Assembly: GCF_035917575.1 (NCBI RefSeq)
Contig: NZ_CP109090.1
Coordinates: 5,394,001 to 5,458,000 of the forward strand
DNA length: 64,000 bases
From: Streptomyces sp. NBC_01788
GTDB taxonomy: Bacteria; Actinomycetota; Actinomycetes; Streptomycetales; Streptomycetaceae
Direction of reading: 5' to 3'
Shown: in pieces, positions 19,309-30,650 of the stretch
How positions within the stretch are numbered: the stretch's first letter is position 1
Layout: each line of letters starts with the position of its first letter
Position numbers and translations under genes: made by a program
The notes under the pieces: model-generated
Databases searched by the model: none
Seen by the model: the letters and a program-made list of their open reading frames with translations, nothing else
Told to the model about the DNA's origin: nothing

Positions 19309-19339
19309 GGGCGGGGCGGAGGAAACGCCCGCCCCGCCC
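19309..19339 (-). terminator. hairpin between treS and mak
   Basis: GGGCGGGGCGG (19309-19319) pairs with CCGCCCCGCCC (19329-19339), an 11-bp GC stem. It lies within an apparent operon, so it may attenuate rather than end transcription, or protect the 3' end of the treS segment. Confidence 0.6.
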
Positions 19340-19358
19340 CGGGTACCGTGAGCCACTT

Positions 19359-21058
<1,700 letters not shown>

Positions 21059-21062
<4 letters not shown>

Positions 21063-23191
21063 GTTGTGGGTGACCCTCCGATCTGCGGGGTGGACGGTCG
21101 CAGGACGGTGAGGACGTGCGCGGGCCGGTGGCCCGGCTCGAGACGCACATAGTTGGCCCTGCCCCAGTGGTAGGTCTCGCCGGTGAGCTCGTCGCGCACC
21201 GGCATCGACTCGTGCCAGTCCAGGCCGAGTTGCGGCATGTCCAACGAGACCGTGGCCTCCTGGGTGTGGTGGGGGTCGAGGTTGGCGACCACCAGAACCG
21301 TGTTCGATCCGCTCCGCTTCGAGTAGGCGATCACCGCGTCCTGGTCGGCGTGATGGAAGTGCAGGTCCCTGAGCTGCCGCAGGGCCGGACTGCGTCGGCG
21401 GATGTCGTTGAGTTTGGTGATGAGGGGGGCGATGGTGCGGCCCTCGCGTGCGGCGGCCGCCCAGTCGCGTTGTTTCAGCTGGTACTTCTCGGAGTCGAGG
21501 TATTCCTCGCTGCCGGGTTTGAGGGGGGTGTTCTCGCACAGTTCGTAGCCGCTGTAGATGCCCCAGGAGGGGGCGAGGGTGGCGGCCAGGACGGCGCGGA
21601 CCTCGAAGGCGGGACGGCCGCCGTGCTGGAGGTAGGCGTGCAGGATGTCGGGGGTGTTGGTGAAGAAGTTCGGCCGCATCCAGGCCGCCGCCTCGCCCGA
21701 CAGCTCGGTCAGGTACTCGGTGAGTTCCTGTTTGGTGTTGCGCCAGGTGAAGTAGGTGTAGGACTGCTGGAAGCCGGTCTGGGCCAGGGTGTGCATCATC
21801 GCGGGCCGGGTGAACGCCTCCGCCAGGAAGATCACGTCCGGGTCGGTGGCGTTGACGGCGGCGATCACGCGTTCCCAGAACACCACGGGCTTGGTGTGCG
21901 GGTTGTCGACGCGGAAGATCCGCACCCCGTGGTCCATCCAGTGCCGCAGCACGCGCAGGGTCTCGGCGATCAGGCCGTCCATGTCGGCGTCGAAGGCGAT
22001 GGGGTAGATGTCCTGGTACTTCTTGGGCGGGTTCTCGGCGTAGGCGATGGTGCCGTCGGGCCGGTGGTGGAACCACTCGGGGTGCTTGTGGACCCAGGGG
22101 TGGTCCGGGGAGCACTGCAGGGCGAAGTCCAGCGCCACCTCCAGGCCCAGCTCGGCGGCGCGGGCCGTGAAGTGGTCGAAGTCCTCCAGGGTGCCCAGGG
22201 CGGGGTGGAGGGTGTCGTGGCCGCCCTCGGGGGAGCCGATGGCCCAGGGCACGCCGACGTCGTCGGGGCCGGCGTCCAGGGAGTTGTTGCGGCCCTTGCG
22301 GAAGGTGGTGCCGATGGGGTGGACCGGGGGCAGGTAGACGACGTCGAAGCCCATCGCGGCGATCGCGGGCAGCCGGCGGGCGGCGGTGCGGAAGGTGCCG
22401 TGCGGCTGCTCGGGGGTGCCCTCGGAGCGGGGGAAGAACTCGTACCAGGACCCGTACAGCGCCCGCTCCCGCTCGACCAGCAGGTCCAGGGGCTCGGAGG
22501 CGGTGACCAGGTCCCGCAGCGGACGGCGGGCGAGGACCGCGTCCACCTCCGGCGTCAACGCCGCCGCCAGCCGGGCCGCGGCCGGCCGGTTCTCGTCCCG
22601 CAGCGCCGCCACGGCGGCGTCCAGGGTGTCCCGCTCCGGCCCGTCGGGCACTCCGGCGGCGGCGCGCTCGTACAGGCGCGCGCCCTCCTCCAGGACCAGA
22701 TCGGTGTCCAGACCGGCGGGGATCTTGATCTGCGCGTGGTGCCGCCAGGTGGTGACCGGGTCGGCCCAGGCCTCCACCTGATACGTCCAGTGGCCGGGGG
22801 GCCCGGCGGTCACGGTGGCGCCCCAGCGGTCGGTGCCGGGGGCCAGTTCGCGCATCGGCGTCCATGGGCCGGCCCGGCCCTCCGGATCGCGCAGGACGAC
22901 GTTCGCTGCCACCGCGTCGTGACCCTCACGGAAGACGGTGGCCGAGATCTCGAACGATTCTCCGGTCACCGCCTTGGCGGGCCTGCGGCCGTGCTGGACG
23001 ACCGGGCGGACGTCGAGGACGGGTATCCGGCCGACGGCCGTGGCACCCCCCGGGGACTGCCCGGCGGCCGGCGAGGTCTCGTGGGGGGCTGCCCGGGTGC
23101 GGGCCTGCGCGTCGGCGCCGGGCCGACCGGCGGCGCCGGGGCTGCTCTTGCTGGGTTTCCGTGCTGCTGCCGAGTGGTGCGTGGCGGGCAT
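21059..23191 (-). CDS. glgE: alpha-1,4-glucan:maltose-1-phosphate maltosyltransferase
   Basis: Extends alpha-1,4-glucan by two glucose units using maltose 1-phosphate (GH13_3). 710 residues; the S. coelicolor enzyme is about 675, the excess being a Pro/Ala/Ser-rich N-terminal segment of about 45 residues. Key parts: [20 protein letters not shown] at the start of domain [58 protein letters not shown] (nucleophile Asp), [14 protein letters not shown] (acid Glu) and [18 protein letters not shown] 23191 (MPATHHS) has AGGAG six bases upstream and matches the known N-terminus. First gene of the minus-strand operon; divergent from glgP. Confidence 0.97.
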
Positions 23192-23540
23192 GACCGCTCC
23201 TGTCCGCGTCAACGAGGGTGTGGGCGGATATGTGTGGGGAGGTGGGTCCTGCGTTGCGGGGTGCTGCTGGGTCGTGCGTGGTCCTGCTGTCGGTGTACCG
23301 GAGGAGCCTTCCCACCCTATTCGGGTGAGCAATCCGGCACTTTGTTAACTACTCGCGCGTATGTCCAGACACAAGACCGGTCCAGTCCGGACACGGACGC
23401 AACAGGGGTCGAACCGGTCTGTTCAGGTCGATGCCGGACAGTGTCCGAACTCAGCGGTGCCCGCACTCGGACCGGTACGGTTTTGTGTGACGGGGCGCAC
23501 AGCGCAGTGCGTCCATCCAGCGAACGCGCCGAGGTGGCAT
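23192..23540. promoter_or_regulatory. glgE-glgP divergent control region with repeated motifs
   Basis: A 349-base gap without a convincing gene. It contains GTCCAGACAC (23363-23372) and GTCCGGACAC (23385-23394), 22 bases apart; a dyad CGGACA-G-TGTCCG (23435-23447); and three ACCGGT hexamers (23377, 23413, 23471). The arrangement suggests a binding array for one or more regulators of glucan metabolism. No known operator consensus was recognised. Confidence 0.5.
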
Positions 23541-26159
23541 GTGAAGGCGATCCGTCGGTTCACCGTCCGTCCCGTTCTCCCCGAGCCCCTGCGCCCGCTC
23601 AGCGAGCTGGCCCGCAACCTGCGCTGGTCCTGGCACGCCGAGACCCGTGATCTCTTCCAGTCCGTCGACCCCGAGCGCTGGGCCTCCTCGGGAGGCGACC
23701 CCGTGCGCCTGCTCGGCAGCGTGCCTCCCGCGCGGCTGGCCGAGCTGGCCGGCGACCGCCGCTTCCTGCGCCGGCTGACCGCCGCCGCCGACGACCTGCA
23801 CGACTACATGACCGGTGACCGCTGGTACCAGGCCAGGTCCGATGGCCTGCCCGCCGCGGTCGCCTACTTCTCGCCCGAGTTCGGGATCACGGCCGCGCTG
23901 CCGCAGTACTCCGGCGGCCTCGGCATCCTCGCCGGCGACCATCTGAAGGCGGCCAGCGACCTCGGCGTACCGCTGATCGGGGTGGGGCTGCTCTACCGGC
24001 ACGGCTACTTCCGGCAGACCCTGTCCCGCGACGGCTGGCAGCAGGAGCACTACCCGGTCCTGGACCCCCACGAGCTGCCCGTCACCTTGCTGAAGGAGTC
24101 CGACGGCGCCCCGGCGAGGATCTCGCTGGCGCTGCCCGGCGGCAAGGCCCTGCACGCCCGGATCTGGGTCGCCCAGGTCGGCCGGATTCCGCTGCTGATG
24201 CTCGACTCCGACGTCGAGGAGAACGACCTCGGCGAGCGCGGGGTGACCGACCGGCTCTACGGCGGCGGCAGCGAGCACCGGCTCCTCCAGGAGATGCTGC
24301 TGGGCATAGGAGGGGTGCGGGCGGTGCGGACGTACTGCCGGCTCACCGGCCACGCCGACCCGGAGGTGTTCCACACCAACGAGGGCCACGCGGGCTTCCT
24401 CGGCCTCGAGCGCATCGCCGAGCTGTGCGACCGGGGGCTGGACTTCGACTCGGGTCTGGAGGCAGTGCGGGCGGGGACCGTGTTCACCACCCACACGCCC
24501 GTCCCGGCCGGGATCGACCGCTTCGACCGGGAGCTGGTCGCCCGCCACTTCGGGCCCCACGCCGAGCTGCCCGGCATCGACGTCGAGCGGATCCTGCGGC
24601 TGGGCATGGAGACGTACCCCGGGGGCGAGCCGAACCTGTTCAACATGGCGGTGATGGGCCTGCGGCTGGCCCAGCGCGCCAACGGCGTCTCGCTGCTGCA
24701 CGGGAGGGTCAGCCGGGAGATGTTCGCCGGACTGTGGCCGGGATTCGACCCCGAGGAGGTGCCGATCACCTCGGTGACCAACGGGGTGCACGCCCCGACG
24801 TGGGTCGCCCCGGAGGTGTTCCGGCTCGGTGCCCGGCAGGTCGGCGCCCAACGCACCGAGGACGCGCTGACCGTGGGCGGCTCCGACCGCTGGGACGCCG
24901 TCGCCGACATCCCCGACCTGGACGTCTGGGAGCTGCGCCGCGAACTGCGCGAGCAGCTGGTGACGGAGGTGCGGAGCCGGCTGCGGGCCTCCTGGCAACA
25001 GCGCGGTGCCGGGGCCGCCGAGCTGGGCTGGATCGACGGCGTCCTCGATCCGCAGGTGCTGACGATCGGCTTCGCCCGCCGGGTCCCGTCGTACAAGCGG
25101 CTGACGCTGATGCTGCGTGACCGGGACCGGCTGATGGATCTGCTGCTGCACCCCGAGCGGCCGGTGCAGATCGTGGTCGCGGGCAAGGCGCATCCGGCGG
25201 ACGACGGAGGAAAACGGCTCATCCAGGAGCTGGTCCGGTTCGCCGACGACCCGCGGGTGCGCCACCGGATCGTCTTCCTGCCGGACTACGGCATGGCGAT
25301 GGCGCAGAAGCTGTACCACGGCTGCGACGTGTGGCTGAACAACCCGCTGCGCCCGCTGGAGGCGTGCGGGACCTCCGGGATGAAGGCCGCGCTCAACGGC
25401 TGTCTGAACCTGTCCGTGCTGGACGGCTGGTGGGACGAGTGGTTCGAGCCGGACTTCGGCTGGGCCGTCCCGACGGCGGACGGGGCGGGCACCGACCCGG
25501 ACCACCGCGACGACGTCGAGGCCGCCGCGCTGTACGACCTGCTGGAGCAGCGGGTCGCGCCGCGCTTCTACGAGCGCGGGCGGGGTGGGCTGCCGGAGCG
25601 GTGGATCGAGATGGTCCGCCGGACGCTGTCGCTGCTCGGCCCGAAGGTGCTGGCGGGCCGCATGGTCCGTGAGTACGTGGAGCGGCTGTACGCTCCCGCC
25701 GCCCAGGCCCACCGCGCGCTCGGCCCGGACGCGGCGCGTGAGCTCGCGGCGTGGAAGGCGCGGGTGCGGGCGGCGTGGCACGAGGTGACCGTCGACCACG
25801 TGGAGACCTCGGCCAGTACGGCCACCGCCGAACTCGGTGCCGCCTTCGGCCTGCGGGTGCGGGTGGGGCTGGGCAGCCTCGGTCCGGACGACGTGGAGGT
25901 GCAGGCCGTCTCGGGCCGGGTGGACGAGGAGGACCGCATCACCGACGCCACCGCCGTCCCCCTCAAACCCGCGGGCGCCCCCGACGCCGACGGCCACTGG
26001 GTCTACGAGGGCCCGCTGTCCCTGGACCGTACCGGCCCCTACGGCTACACGGTGCGCATCCTCCCCACCCACCGCTTCCTGTCCTCCCCGGCGGAACTGG
26101 GCCTGGTGACGGTCCCTCCGGAGGAGGCCGGCGAGACGGCGGGTGTCCTGCTGCGATGA
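23541..26159 (+). CDS. glgP: alpha-glucan phosphorylase
   Basis: Releases glucose 1-phosphate from alpha-glucan ends. 872 residues with a DUF3417-type N-terminal domain (RRFTVRPVLPEPLRPLSELARNLRWSW), as in actinobacterial and thermophile-type phosphorylases. Further marks: AYFSPEFGITAALPQYSGGLGILAGDHLK, GVGLLYRHGYFRQ, VFHTNEGHAGFLGLER, TTHTPVPAGIDRF and the PLP region EACGTSGMKAALNG (PLP-lysine). The extra C-terminal beta domain (from about residue 770) is also family-typical. The GTG at 23541 follows GAGGTGG. Divergent from glgE, so synthesis and breakdown of the same polymer share one control region. Confidence 0.95.
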   Translation: MKAIRRFTVRPVLPEPLRPLSELARNLRWSWHAETRDLFQSVDPERWASSGGDPVRLLGSVPPARLAELAGDRRFLRRLTAAADDLHDYMTGDRWYQARSDGLPAAVAYFSPEFGITAALPQYSGGLGILAGDHLKAASDLGVPLIGVGLLYRHGYFRQTLSRDGWQQEHYPVLDPHELPVTLLKESDGAPARISLALPGGKALHARIWVAQVGRIPLLMLDSDVEENDLGERGVTDRLYGGGSEHRLLQEMLLGIGGVRAVRTYCRLTGHADPEVFHTNEGHAGFLGLERIAELCDRGLDFDSGLEAVRAGTVFTTHTPVPAGIDRFDRELVARHFGPHAELPGIDVERILRLGMETYPGGEPNLFNMAVMGLRLAQRANGVSLLHGRVSREMFAGLWPGFDPEEVPITSVTNGVHAPTWVAPEVFRLGARQVGAQRTEDALTVGGSDRWDAVADIPDLDVWELRRELREQLVTEVRSRLRASWQQRGAGAAELGWIDGVLDPQVLTIGFARRVPSYKRLTLMLRDRDRLMDLLLHPERPVQIVVAGKAHPADDGGKRLIQELVRFADDPRVRHRIVFLPDYGMAMAQKLYHGCDVWLNNPLRPLEACGTSGMKAALNGCLNLSVLDGWWDEWFEPDFGWAVPTADGAGTDPDHRDDVEAAALYDLLEQRVAPRFYERGRGGLPERWIEMVRRTLSLLGPKVLAGRMVREYVERLYAPAAQAHRALGPDAARELAAWKARVRAAWHEVTVDHVETSASTATAELGAAFGLRVRVGLGSLGPDDVEVQAVSGRVDEEDRITDATAVPLKPAGAPDADGHWVYEGPLSLDRTGPYGYTVRILPTHRFLSSPAELGLVTVPPEEAGETAGVLLR

Positions 26160-26168
26160 CCCGGCCGT

Positions 26169-26188
26169 CCGGGCCCTTCGGGGCCCGG
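26169..26188. terminator. convergent terminator with TTCG tetraloop
   Basis: CCGGGCCC-TTCG-GGGCCCGG lies just after the glgP stop and before the DUF1990 stop on the other strand. Confidence 0.8.
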
Positions 26189-26229
26189 GCTCCGGCGCGT
26201 GCGCCCTGTCCCGGGGCGTCGTCCCCGGA

Positions 26230-26748
26230 TCACGGCTCCGGGATGTCCGCGCACAGTCCGCGCAGGGTCGTGCCGCAGCGGTGGGCGTAGGCGTGTTGCA
26301 GGGCGCGGGTGACCGGGCCGGCCGCTCGGGCGTACCACTTGGCGGCGCGGCTGAAGGCGGTGACCGTGAGCCAGACGGTGCCGTCGCCCGTGCGGTCCAC
26401 CAGGAAGGCCTCCTCACCGCATTCGGGATGGCCGGGCAGGGTGCCGTAGGCCCAGCCGGCGAGGCGGGGCTCCTCCGCCGTCCAGACCACCCGGCAGGGG
26501 GCGCGGACCACGCCGGCGAGGGTGACGGTGACGTCGGTGCCGGGCGCGGCCCGGTCGGCGCTCGCCTCGATGCCGACGCCGAGGGCGCGGTGCATCTCCC
26601 ACGTCATCACGGCCTCGGAGGCCCGGCGGAACACCTCCCTGCCCTCGCCTATGCGGGTGCGCACGAGCAGGGGGTGGAAGTCGGGCGGGCAGTGACCCTG
26701 TTCGCGGGTCGCGCCGACCTCCTCGTAGGTGAAGTGTGCCGTCGACAT
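26230..26748 (-). CDS. DUF1990 family protein
   Basis: 172 residues, function unknown. The pattern FTYEEVGATREQGHCPPDFHPLLVRTRIGEG at the N-terminus, ADRAAPGTDVTVTL and LAGWAYGTLPGHPECGEEAFLV in the centre, and FSRAAKWYARAAGPVTRALQ at the end fit DUF1990, a SRPBCC-like fold seen in plants and actinobacteria. ATG 26748 starts exactly at the conserved region; an upstream in-frame ATG would extend it through the preceding terminator hairpin. No strong ribosome site is visible. Monocistronic, between glgP (convergent) and the M4 protease terminator. Confidence 0.8.
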   Translation of the reverse strand: MSTAHFTYEEVGATREQGHCPPDFHPLLVRTRIGEGREVFRRASEAVMTWEMHRALGVGIEASADRAAPGTDVTVTLAGVVRAPCRVVWTAEEPRLAGWAYGTLPGHPECGEEAFLVDRTGDGTVWLTVTAFSRAAKWYARAAGPVTRALQHAYAHRCGTTLRGLCADIPEP

Positions 26749-26764
26749 GCGACCCAAGCGTAGG

Positions 26765-26799
26765 GCGGCCCCCGGAAGGAGTGTCCTTCCGGGGGCCGC
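26765..26799 (-). terminator. terminator of the M4 protease gene
   Basis: A perfect 16-bp stem with GTG loop: arms 26765-26780 and 26784-26799, beginning GCGGCCCCCGG. It starts 20 bases after the protease stop codon on the minus strand and ends 17 bases before the DUF1990 start. Confidence 0.9.
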
Positions 26800-26819
26800 A
26801 CCGTTCAACTAGGCCGAGA

Positions 26820-28478
26820 TCAGGTCACGTTGACGGCGGTCCAGGCCGCGGCGACCGTGTTGTACTCGGTGCTGCTGGAGCCGTACAGCGCCGACGCCGC
26901 GTTCAGGGTCGCCGTGCGGGCGGCCTTGTAGTTGGTGGTCGACGTCATGTACGTGGTCAGCGCCTTGTACCAGATCTGCAGCGCCTTGGCGCGGCCGATG
27001 CCGGTGACCGTGGCGCCGTTGTACGTCGGCGAGTTGTAGCTGTAGCCGTTGATCGTCTTGGCGCCGCTGCCCTCCGCGAGGAGGTAGAAGAAGTGGTTCG
27101 CGACGCCGGACGAGTAGTGCACGTCCTTGCTGCCCACGGTGGAGGACCAGTAGTCGGCGGAGCCGCCGTCCTTGCTGGGCTTGTCCATGTAGCGCAGCGG
27201 GGTGCCGTTGCCGTTGAGGTTGAGCTGCTCGCCGATGAGGTAGTTGCCCGGGTTCTTCGAGTTGTTGGCGTAGAACTCCACGCCGGTGCCGAAGATGTCG
27301 GAGGTGGCCTCGTTCAGGCCGCCGGACTCACCCGAGTAGTTCAGCTTGGCCGTGTTGGCGGTGACGCCGTGGCTCATCTCGTGGCCGGCGACGTCCAGCG
27401 AGGTCAGCGGGTGGGTGTTGCCCGAGCCGTCGCCGTAGGTCATGCAGAAGCAGCTGTCGTCCCAGAAGGCGTTGACGTAGTTGTTGCCGTAGTGGACCCG
27501 GGAGTAGGCGGCCACGCCGTTGTTCTTGATGCCGTTGCGGCCGAAGGTGCTCTTGTAGAAGTCCCAGGTCGTCTGGGCGCCGTAGGCGGCGTCCGCGGCC
27601 GCAGTCTGGTCGGTGGTGGAGCTGGAGGCGGTGCCGGTGCCCCACACGTCGGTGGTGTTGGTGAACAGGGTGCCGGTGCCGGACGTGCCGCCGGCCAGGT
27701 TGTTCGTCTTGTGACCGCCGCGGGTGGTGTCGTACAGCTGGTACGTCGACCCCGACAGGGTGGTGGTCAGGGTGACGGTGCCCGAGTACAGGGTCTTGCC
27801 CGTACCGGTCTCGATGCCCTGGTACTCGAAGAGCTTCTTGCCCGTGGCCGCGTCGGTGATGACGTGCAGCTGGTTCGGGGTGCCGTCCTCCTGGAGACCG
27901 CCGACGACCGTCTCGTAGGCGAGGACCGGCGTGCCGTCGCCCGCCCAGATGATCTTGCGCGGGGCCTGGTCGGCGGTGGTCTGCTCCGAACCGGCGGCCC
28001 GGGCCAGCGTCACGGCCTGCTTCTCGGCCTTGGCGGTGGCGACCTTCGGGGTGAGCGTGGCCACCTTGATGGCCGCCTTGTTCGCTCTGGTCACGCCCTG
28101 GGTCTTGCCGGCCTTGGAGCTGTGGACGATCAGGTCGCCGCCGAGGACGGGCAGACCCGCGTAGGTGCGCTCGTAGCGGGTGTGCGTCGTGCCGTCGGCG
28201 TCCTGGATGACGTCCCTGACGACCAGCTCCTCCTTGACGCCGAGGCCTATCTCCTGGGCGGTCTCGGAGACGTCGGCCTGCGCCTGCTGGATCAGCGAGG
28301 TGCGGGCGGCGGCGGTCAGGAAGGTGGGGGCGGCGGCGAGGTGGGCCGCGCCCGTGGATTCGGCCGTGGTCTGGGCCGAGGCACTGGTGGTCAGACCAGT
28401 GCTGAGGAGGGCTCCGGCGGCGACTGCGGTGGCGGCGGCCAGAACGATGCGCTTGTGACGCGCGTAGCGGGGAGTCAC
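26820..28478 (-). CDS. secreted neutral metalloprotease, M4 (thermolysin) family
   Basis: 552-residue preproenzyme. Signal peptide residues 1-35 (RHKRIVLAAATAVAAGALLS, cleavage near ASA-Q), an FTP/PepSY propeptide to about residue 210 (RYERTYAGLPVLGGDLIVH), and the mature M4 domain. Zinc site: VAGHEMSHGV (HExxH, near residue 363) with the third ligand Glu in GGLNEATSD about 20 residues on; the catalytic His of the second motif is in HYSSGVANHFFYLL. NAFWDDSCFCMTYGDG fits the substrate-binding strand, with two close cysteines. GTG 28478 has AAGGAG six bases upstream. Expected to digest external protein; many such Streptomyces enzymes are under developmental control, for which the sequence gives no direct evidence. 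Confidence 0.95.
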   Translation of the reverse strand: MTPRYARHKRIVLAAATAVAAGALLSTGLTTSASAQTTAESTGAAHLAAAPTFLTAAARTSLIQQAQADVSETAQEIGLGVKEELVVRDVIQDADGTTHTRYERTYAGLPVLGGDLIVHSSKAGKTQGVTRANKAAIKVATLTPKVATAKAEKQAVTLARAAGSEQTTADQAPRKIIWAGDGTPVLAYETVVGGLQEDGTPNQLHVITDAATGKKLFEYQGIETGTGKTLYSGTVTLTTTLSGSTYQLYDTTRGGHKTNNLAGGTSGTGTLFTNTTDVWGTGTASSSTTDQTAAADAAYGAQTTWDFYKSTFGRNGIKNNGVAAYSRVHYGNNYVNAFWDDSCFCMTYGDGSGNTHPLTSLDVAGHEMSHGVTANTAKLNYSGESGGLNEATSDIFGTGVEFYANNSKNPGNYLIGEQLNLNGNGTPLRYMDKPSKDGGSADYWSSTVGSKDVHYSSGVANHFFYLLAEGSGAKTINGYSYNSPTYNGATVTGIGRAKALQIWYKALTTYMTSTTNYKAARTATLNAASALYGSSSTEYNTVAAAWTAVNVT

Positions 28479-28859
28479 ACAAGCTCCTTATGTGGGGGTG
28501 CCCGGTTCGGCGTGGGGCTGCCGGCCCGGATCGGGGGTGAGGGTGCTGTGCTCGTGCGGCGGGTGGAGGAAGAGTGGCACCAAGGACGCGTACATGTCAG
28601 CGCCCCGAAGTGATGTTGGCTCAAAGATGACTGTCCGGTAAATGTTGCGGCGTCATGAACTGGCCTCGGAAGGCGGCTTGGACCTCGGATCCGGTGTCCG
28701 AGGTCCCGGCTGTGGAGCCTGCCGGGGGGTGGGCGATTTTCAGCCATCCGAGCGGCCGGATCGATGCCGTGGTCGCCATGGCAGGACGGCACGATGTCGA
28801 CCGAAATCAGAAGGTTCGGCGGGCGGCCCGCCCCGGCCGCGGGCACCCCGCGGCGGCTC
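28479..28859. other. 381-base gap between protease and ABC genes
   Basis: No convincing gene. The part near 28600-28650 is A/T-richer and probably holds the protease promoter on the minus strand. A short plus-strand frame starting ATG at 28797 (MSTEIRRFGGRPAP) runs into the antisense of the ABC gene without a plausible stop and was not accepted. Confidence 0.5.
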
Positions 28860-30650
28860 CTACGAGACCGCGCCGCCGCCCTCGCCCGACGGCGTCGCGC
28901 CGTTCCCGTGCCAGGTGTGCCACAGCGCCGCGTACGCCCCGCCGGCGGCGACCAGGTCGTCGTGGGTGCCCAGTTCGGTCAGGCGGCCGTCCTCCATGAC
29001 GGCGACCCGGTCGGCGTCGTGGGCGGTGTGCAGGCGGTGGGCGATGGCGATGACCGTGCGGCCCCGCAGGACGGCGGCGAGGGCGCGCTCGGTGTGGCGG
29101 GCCGTGGCCGGGTCGAGCAACGCCGTGGCCTCGTCCAGGATCAGGGTGTGCGGATCGGCCAGCACCACGCGGGCCAGGGCGAGTTGCTGGGCCTGCGAGC
29201 CGTCGGTGCGGTGACCGGTCGCACCCAGCCCGGTGTCCAGGCCCTGCGGCAGTTCCCGTACCCAGGCGTCGGCCCCCACGGCCGCGAGGGCCGACCACAA
29301 CTCCTCGTCGGTGGCACGGGGTTCGGCGATGCGCAGGTTGTCCCGGACCGTGCCGAGGAACACATGGTGCTCCTGGGTGACCAGGACGACCTGGCGGCGC
29401 AGCCGCTCCGGCTCCAGACCGGCCACGGGTACCCCGCCCACGGTGACCGAGCCCGCCGTCGGCGCGTCGACGCCGGCCAGCAGCCTGCTCAGCGTGGTCT
29501 TGCCCGCGCCGGACGGGCCGACCACCGCCAGCCGCTCCCCGGGACGCACCGTCAGGTCGACTCCGCGCAGCACCTCGCCGCCGCGTTCGTAGGCGTAGCG
29601 CGCCCCGGTCACGTCGATGCGGTCGTCCGCCGGTTCCGGTGAGCCGCCCGGTACGGCCTCCGGTGCCCGCGCCAGGCCCTCTACTCGCGCGAAGGAGGCC
29701 CCGCTGCTCTGCAGTTGCTCCACCCGCATCAGGATCTGGTCGAGGGGCTCGGTGAACTGCCGCAGATACAGCGCGGCGGCCACCACCGCGCCCAGGCTCA
29801 TCGTCCCGCGCCCGTACAGCGCACCGCCCACCAGGAGCACCCCGGCCACGGGCAGGATGTACGACACCTCCACCGCCGGGAAGAACACGCTGCGCAGGAA
29901 CAGCGTGTACAGGCGGGTGCGCCGGGACGTCTCCAGCGCGTCCCGGCTCGCCGCGACCCGCCGTCCGGCCAGGCGGAACGCCTCGACCGTACGGGCTCCG
30001 GAGGCGGTCGCCGCCAGCACCTCGGCCACCTCGGAGGTGGCCGCGCCCTCGGCGAGGTAGCCGTCCCGCGCCCGGCGCAGGTACCAGCGCAGCGCGAACC
30101 AGATCGGGGTCAGCGCCAGCACGCCCACGACGCCCAGCAGCGGGTCGAGCACGAACACCGCGACCAGCACGAACAGCGCCTCCATGCCGCACACCAGCAG
30201 CTCGGGCCCCACGTCGCGCAGCGTCGTGCCCACGGTGGCCACGTCGGCGGTGCCGCGCGTGGTCAGATCGCCGGTGCCGGCCCGCTCGACCACCGAGGCG
30301 GGCAGGCCCAGCGCCCGGCCGACGAACTCCTCGCGCACCCGGGCCAGCGTGCGTTCGCCGAAGCGGTGGCCCACGTACCGGGCCCAGCGCGCCAGCAGCA
30401 ACTGCGCGAGCGCGCACACCAGGATGGCGAGCGCCATCCGGTCCACGGCGCCGACCCCGCCCCCGGCCCTCACGTGGTCCACGATCCGGCCGAGCAGCCA
30501 GGGCCCGGCGAGGCCGGCGACGGCGGCCAGCGCGTTCAGCGCCAGCACGGCCGCGAAGGCCCGCCGGTCCGCCCGGATCAGCCGCAGCGCCGCCCGCCGT
30601 ACGTCCGCCGGTCCGGCGACCGGCAACCGTCCCGGAGCCCGATCCGTCAC
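28860..30650 (-). CDS. ABC half-transporter (type IV exporter), active ATP-site subunit
   Basis: 596 residues: six-helix membrane domain (about 20-310) then an ATPase domain. Walker A is intact (GPSGAGKTT, about 378), as are Walker B LILDEATALLD and the H-loop AIAHRL. The signature is lost: where LSGGQ should be there is DGSQAQQ (about 482). Its partner upstream keeps LSGGQ but has lost Walker A. The pair therefore looks like an obligate heterodimer with one good composite ATP site. GTG 30650 overlaps the partner's stop by four bases. The substrate is unknown; similar Streptomyces pairs export peptides, lipids or drugs. Confidence 0.9.
   Translation of the reverse strand: MTDRAPGRLPVAGPADVRRAALRLIRADRRAFAAVLALNALAAVAGLAGPWLLGRIVDHVRAGGGVGAVDRMALAILVCALAQLLLARWARYVGHRFGERTLARVREEFVGRALGLPASVVERAGTGDLTTRGTADVATVGTTLRDVGPELLVCGMEALFVLVAVFVLDPLLGVVGVLALTPIWFALRWYLRRARDGYLAEGAATSEVAEVLAATASGARTVEAFRLAGRRVAASRDALETSRRTRLYTLFLRSVFFPAVEVSYILPVAGVLLVGGALYGRGTMSLGAVVAAALYLRQFTEPLDQILMRVEQLQSSGASFARVEGLARAPEAVPGGSPEPADDRIDVTGARYAYERGGEVLRGVDLTVRPGERLAVVGPSGAGKTTLSRLLAGVDAPTAGSVTVGGVPVAGLEPERLRRQVVLVTQEHHVFLGTVRDNLRIAEPRATDEELWSALAAVGADAWVRELPQGLDTGLGATGHRTDGSQAQQLALARVVLADPHTLILDEATALLDPATARHTERALAAVLRGRTVIAIAHRLHTAHDADRVAVMEDGRLTELGTHDDLVAAGGAYAALWHTWHGNGATPSGEGGGAVS

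Noticed and set aside
28642..29642. Plus-strand frames starting in the gap before the ABC operon
   Set aside because: They extend through the antisense of the ABC gene and show no similarity; only about 60 bases lie outside it.
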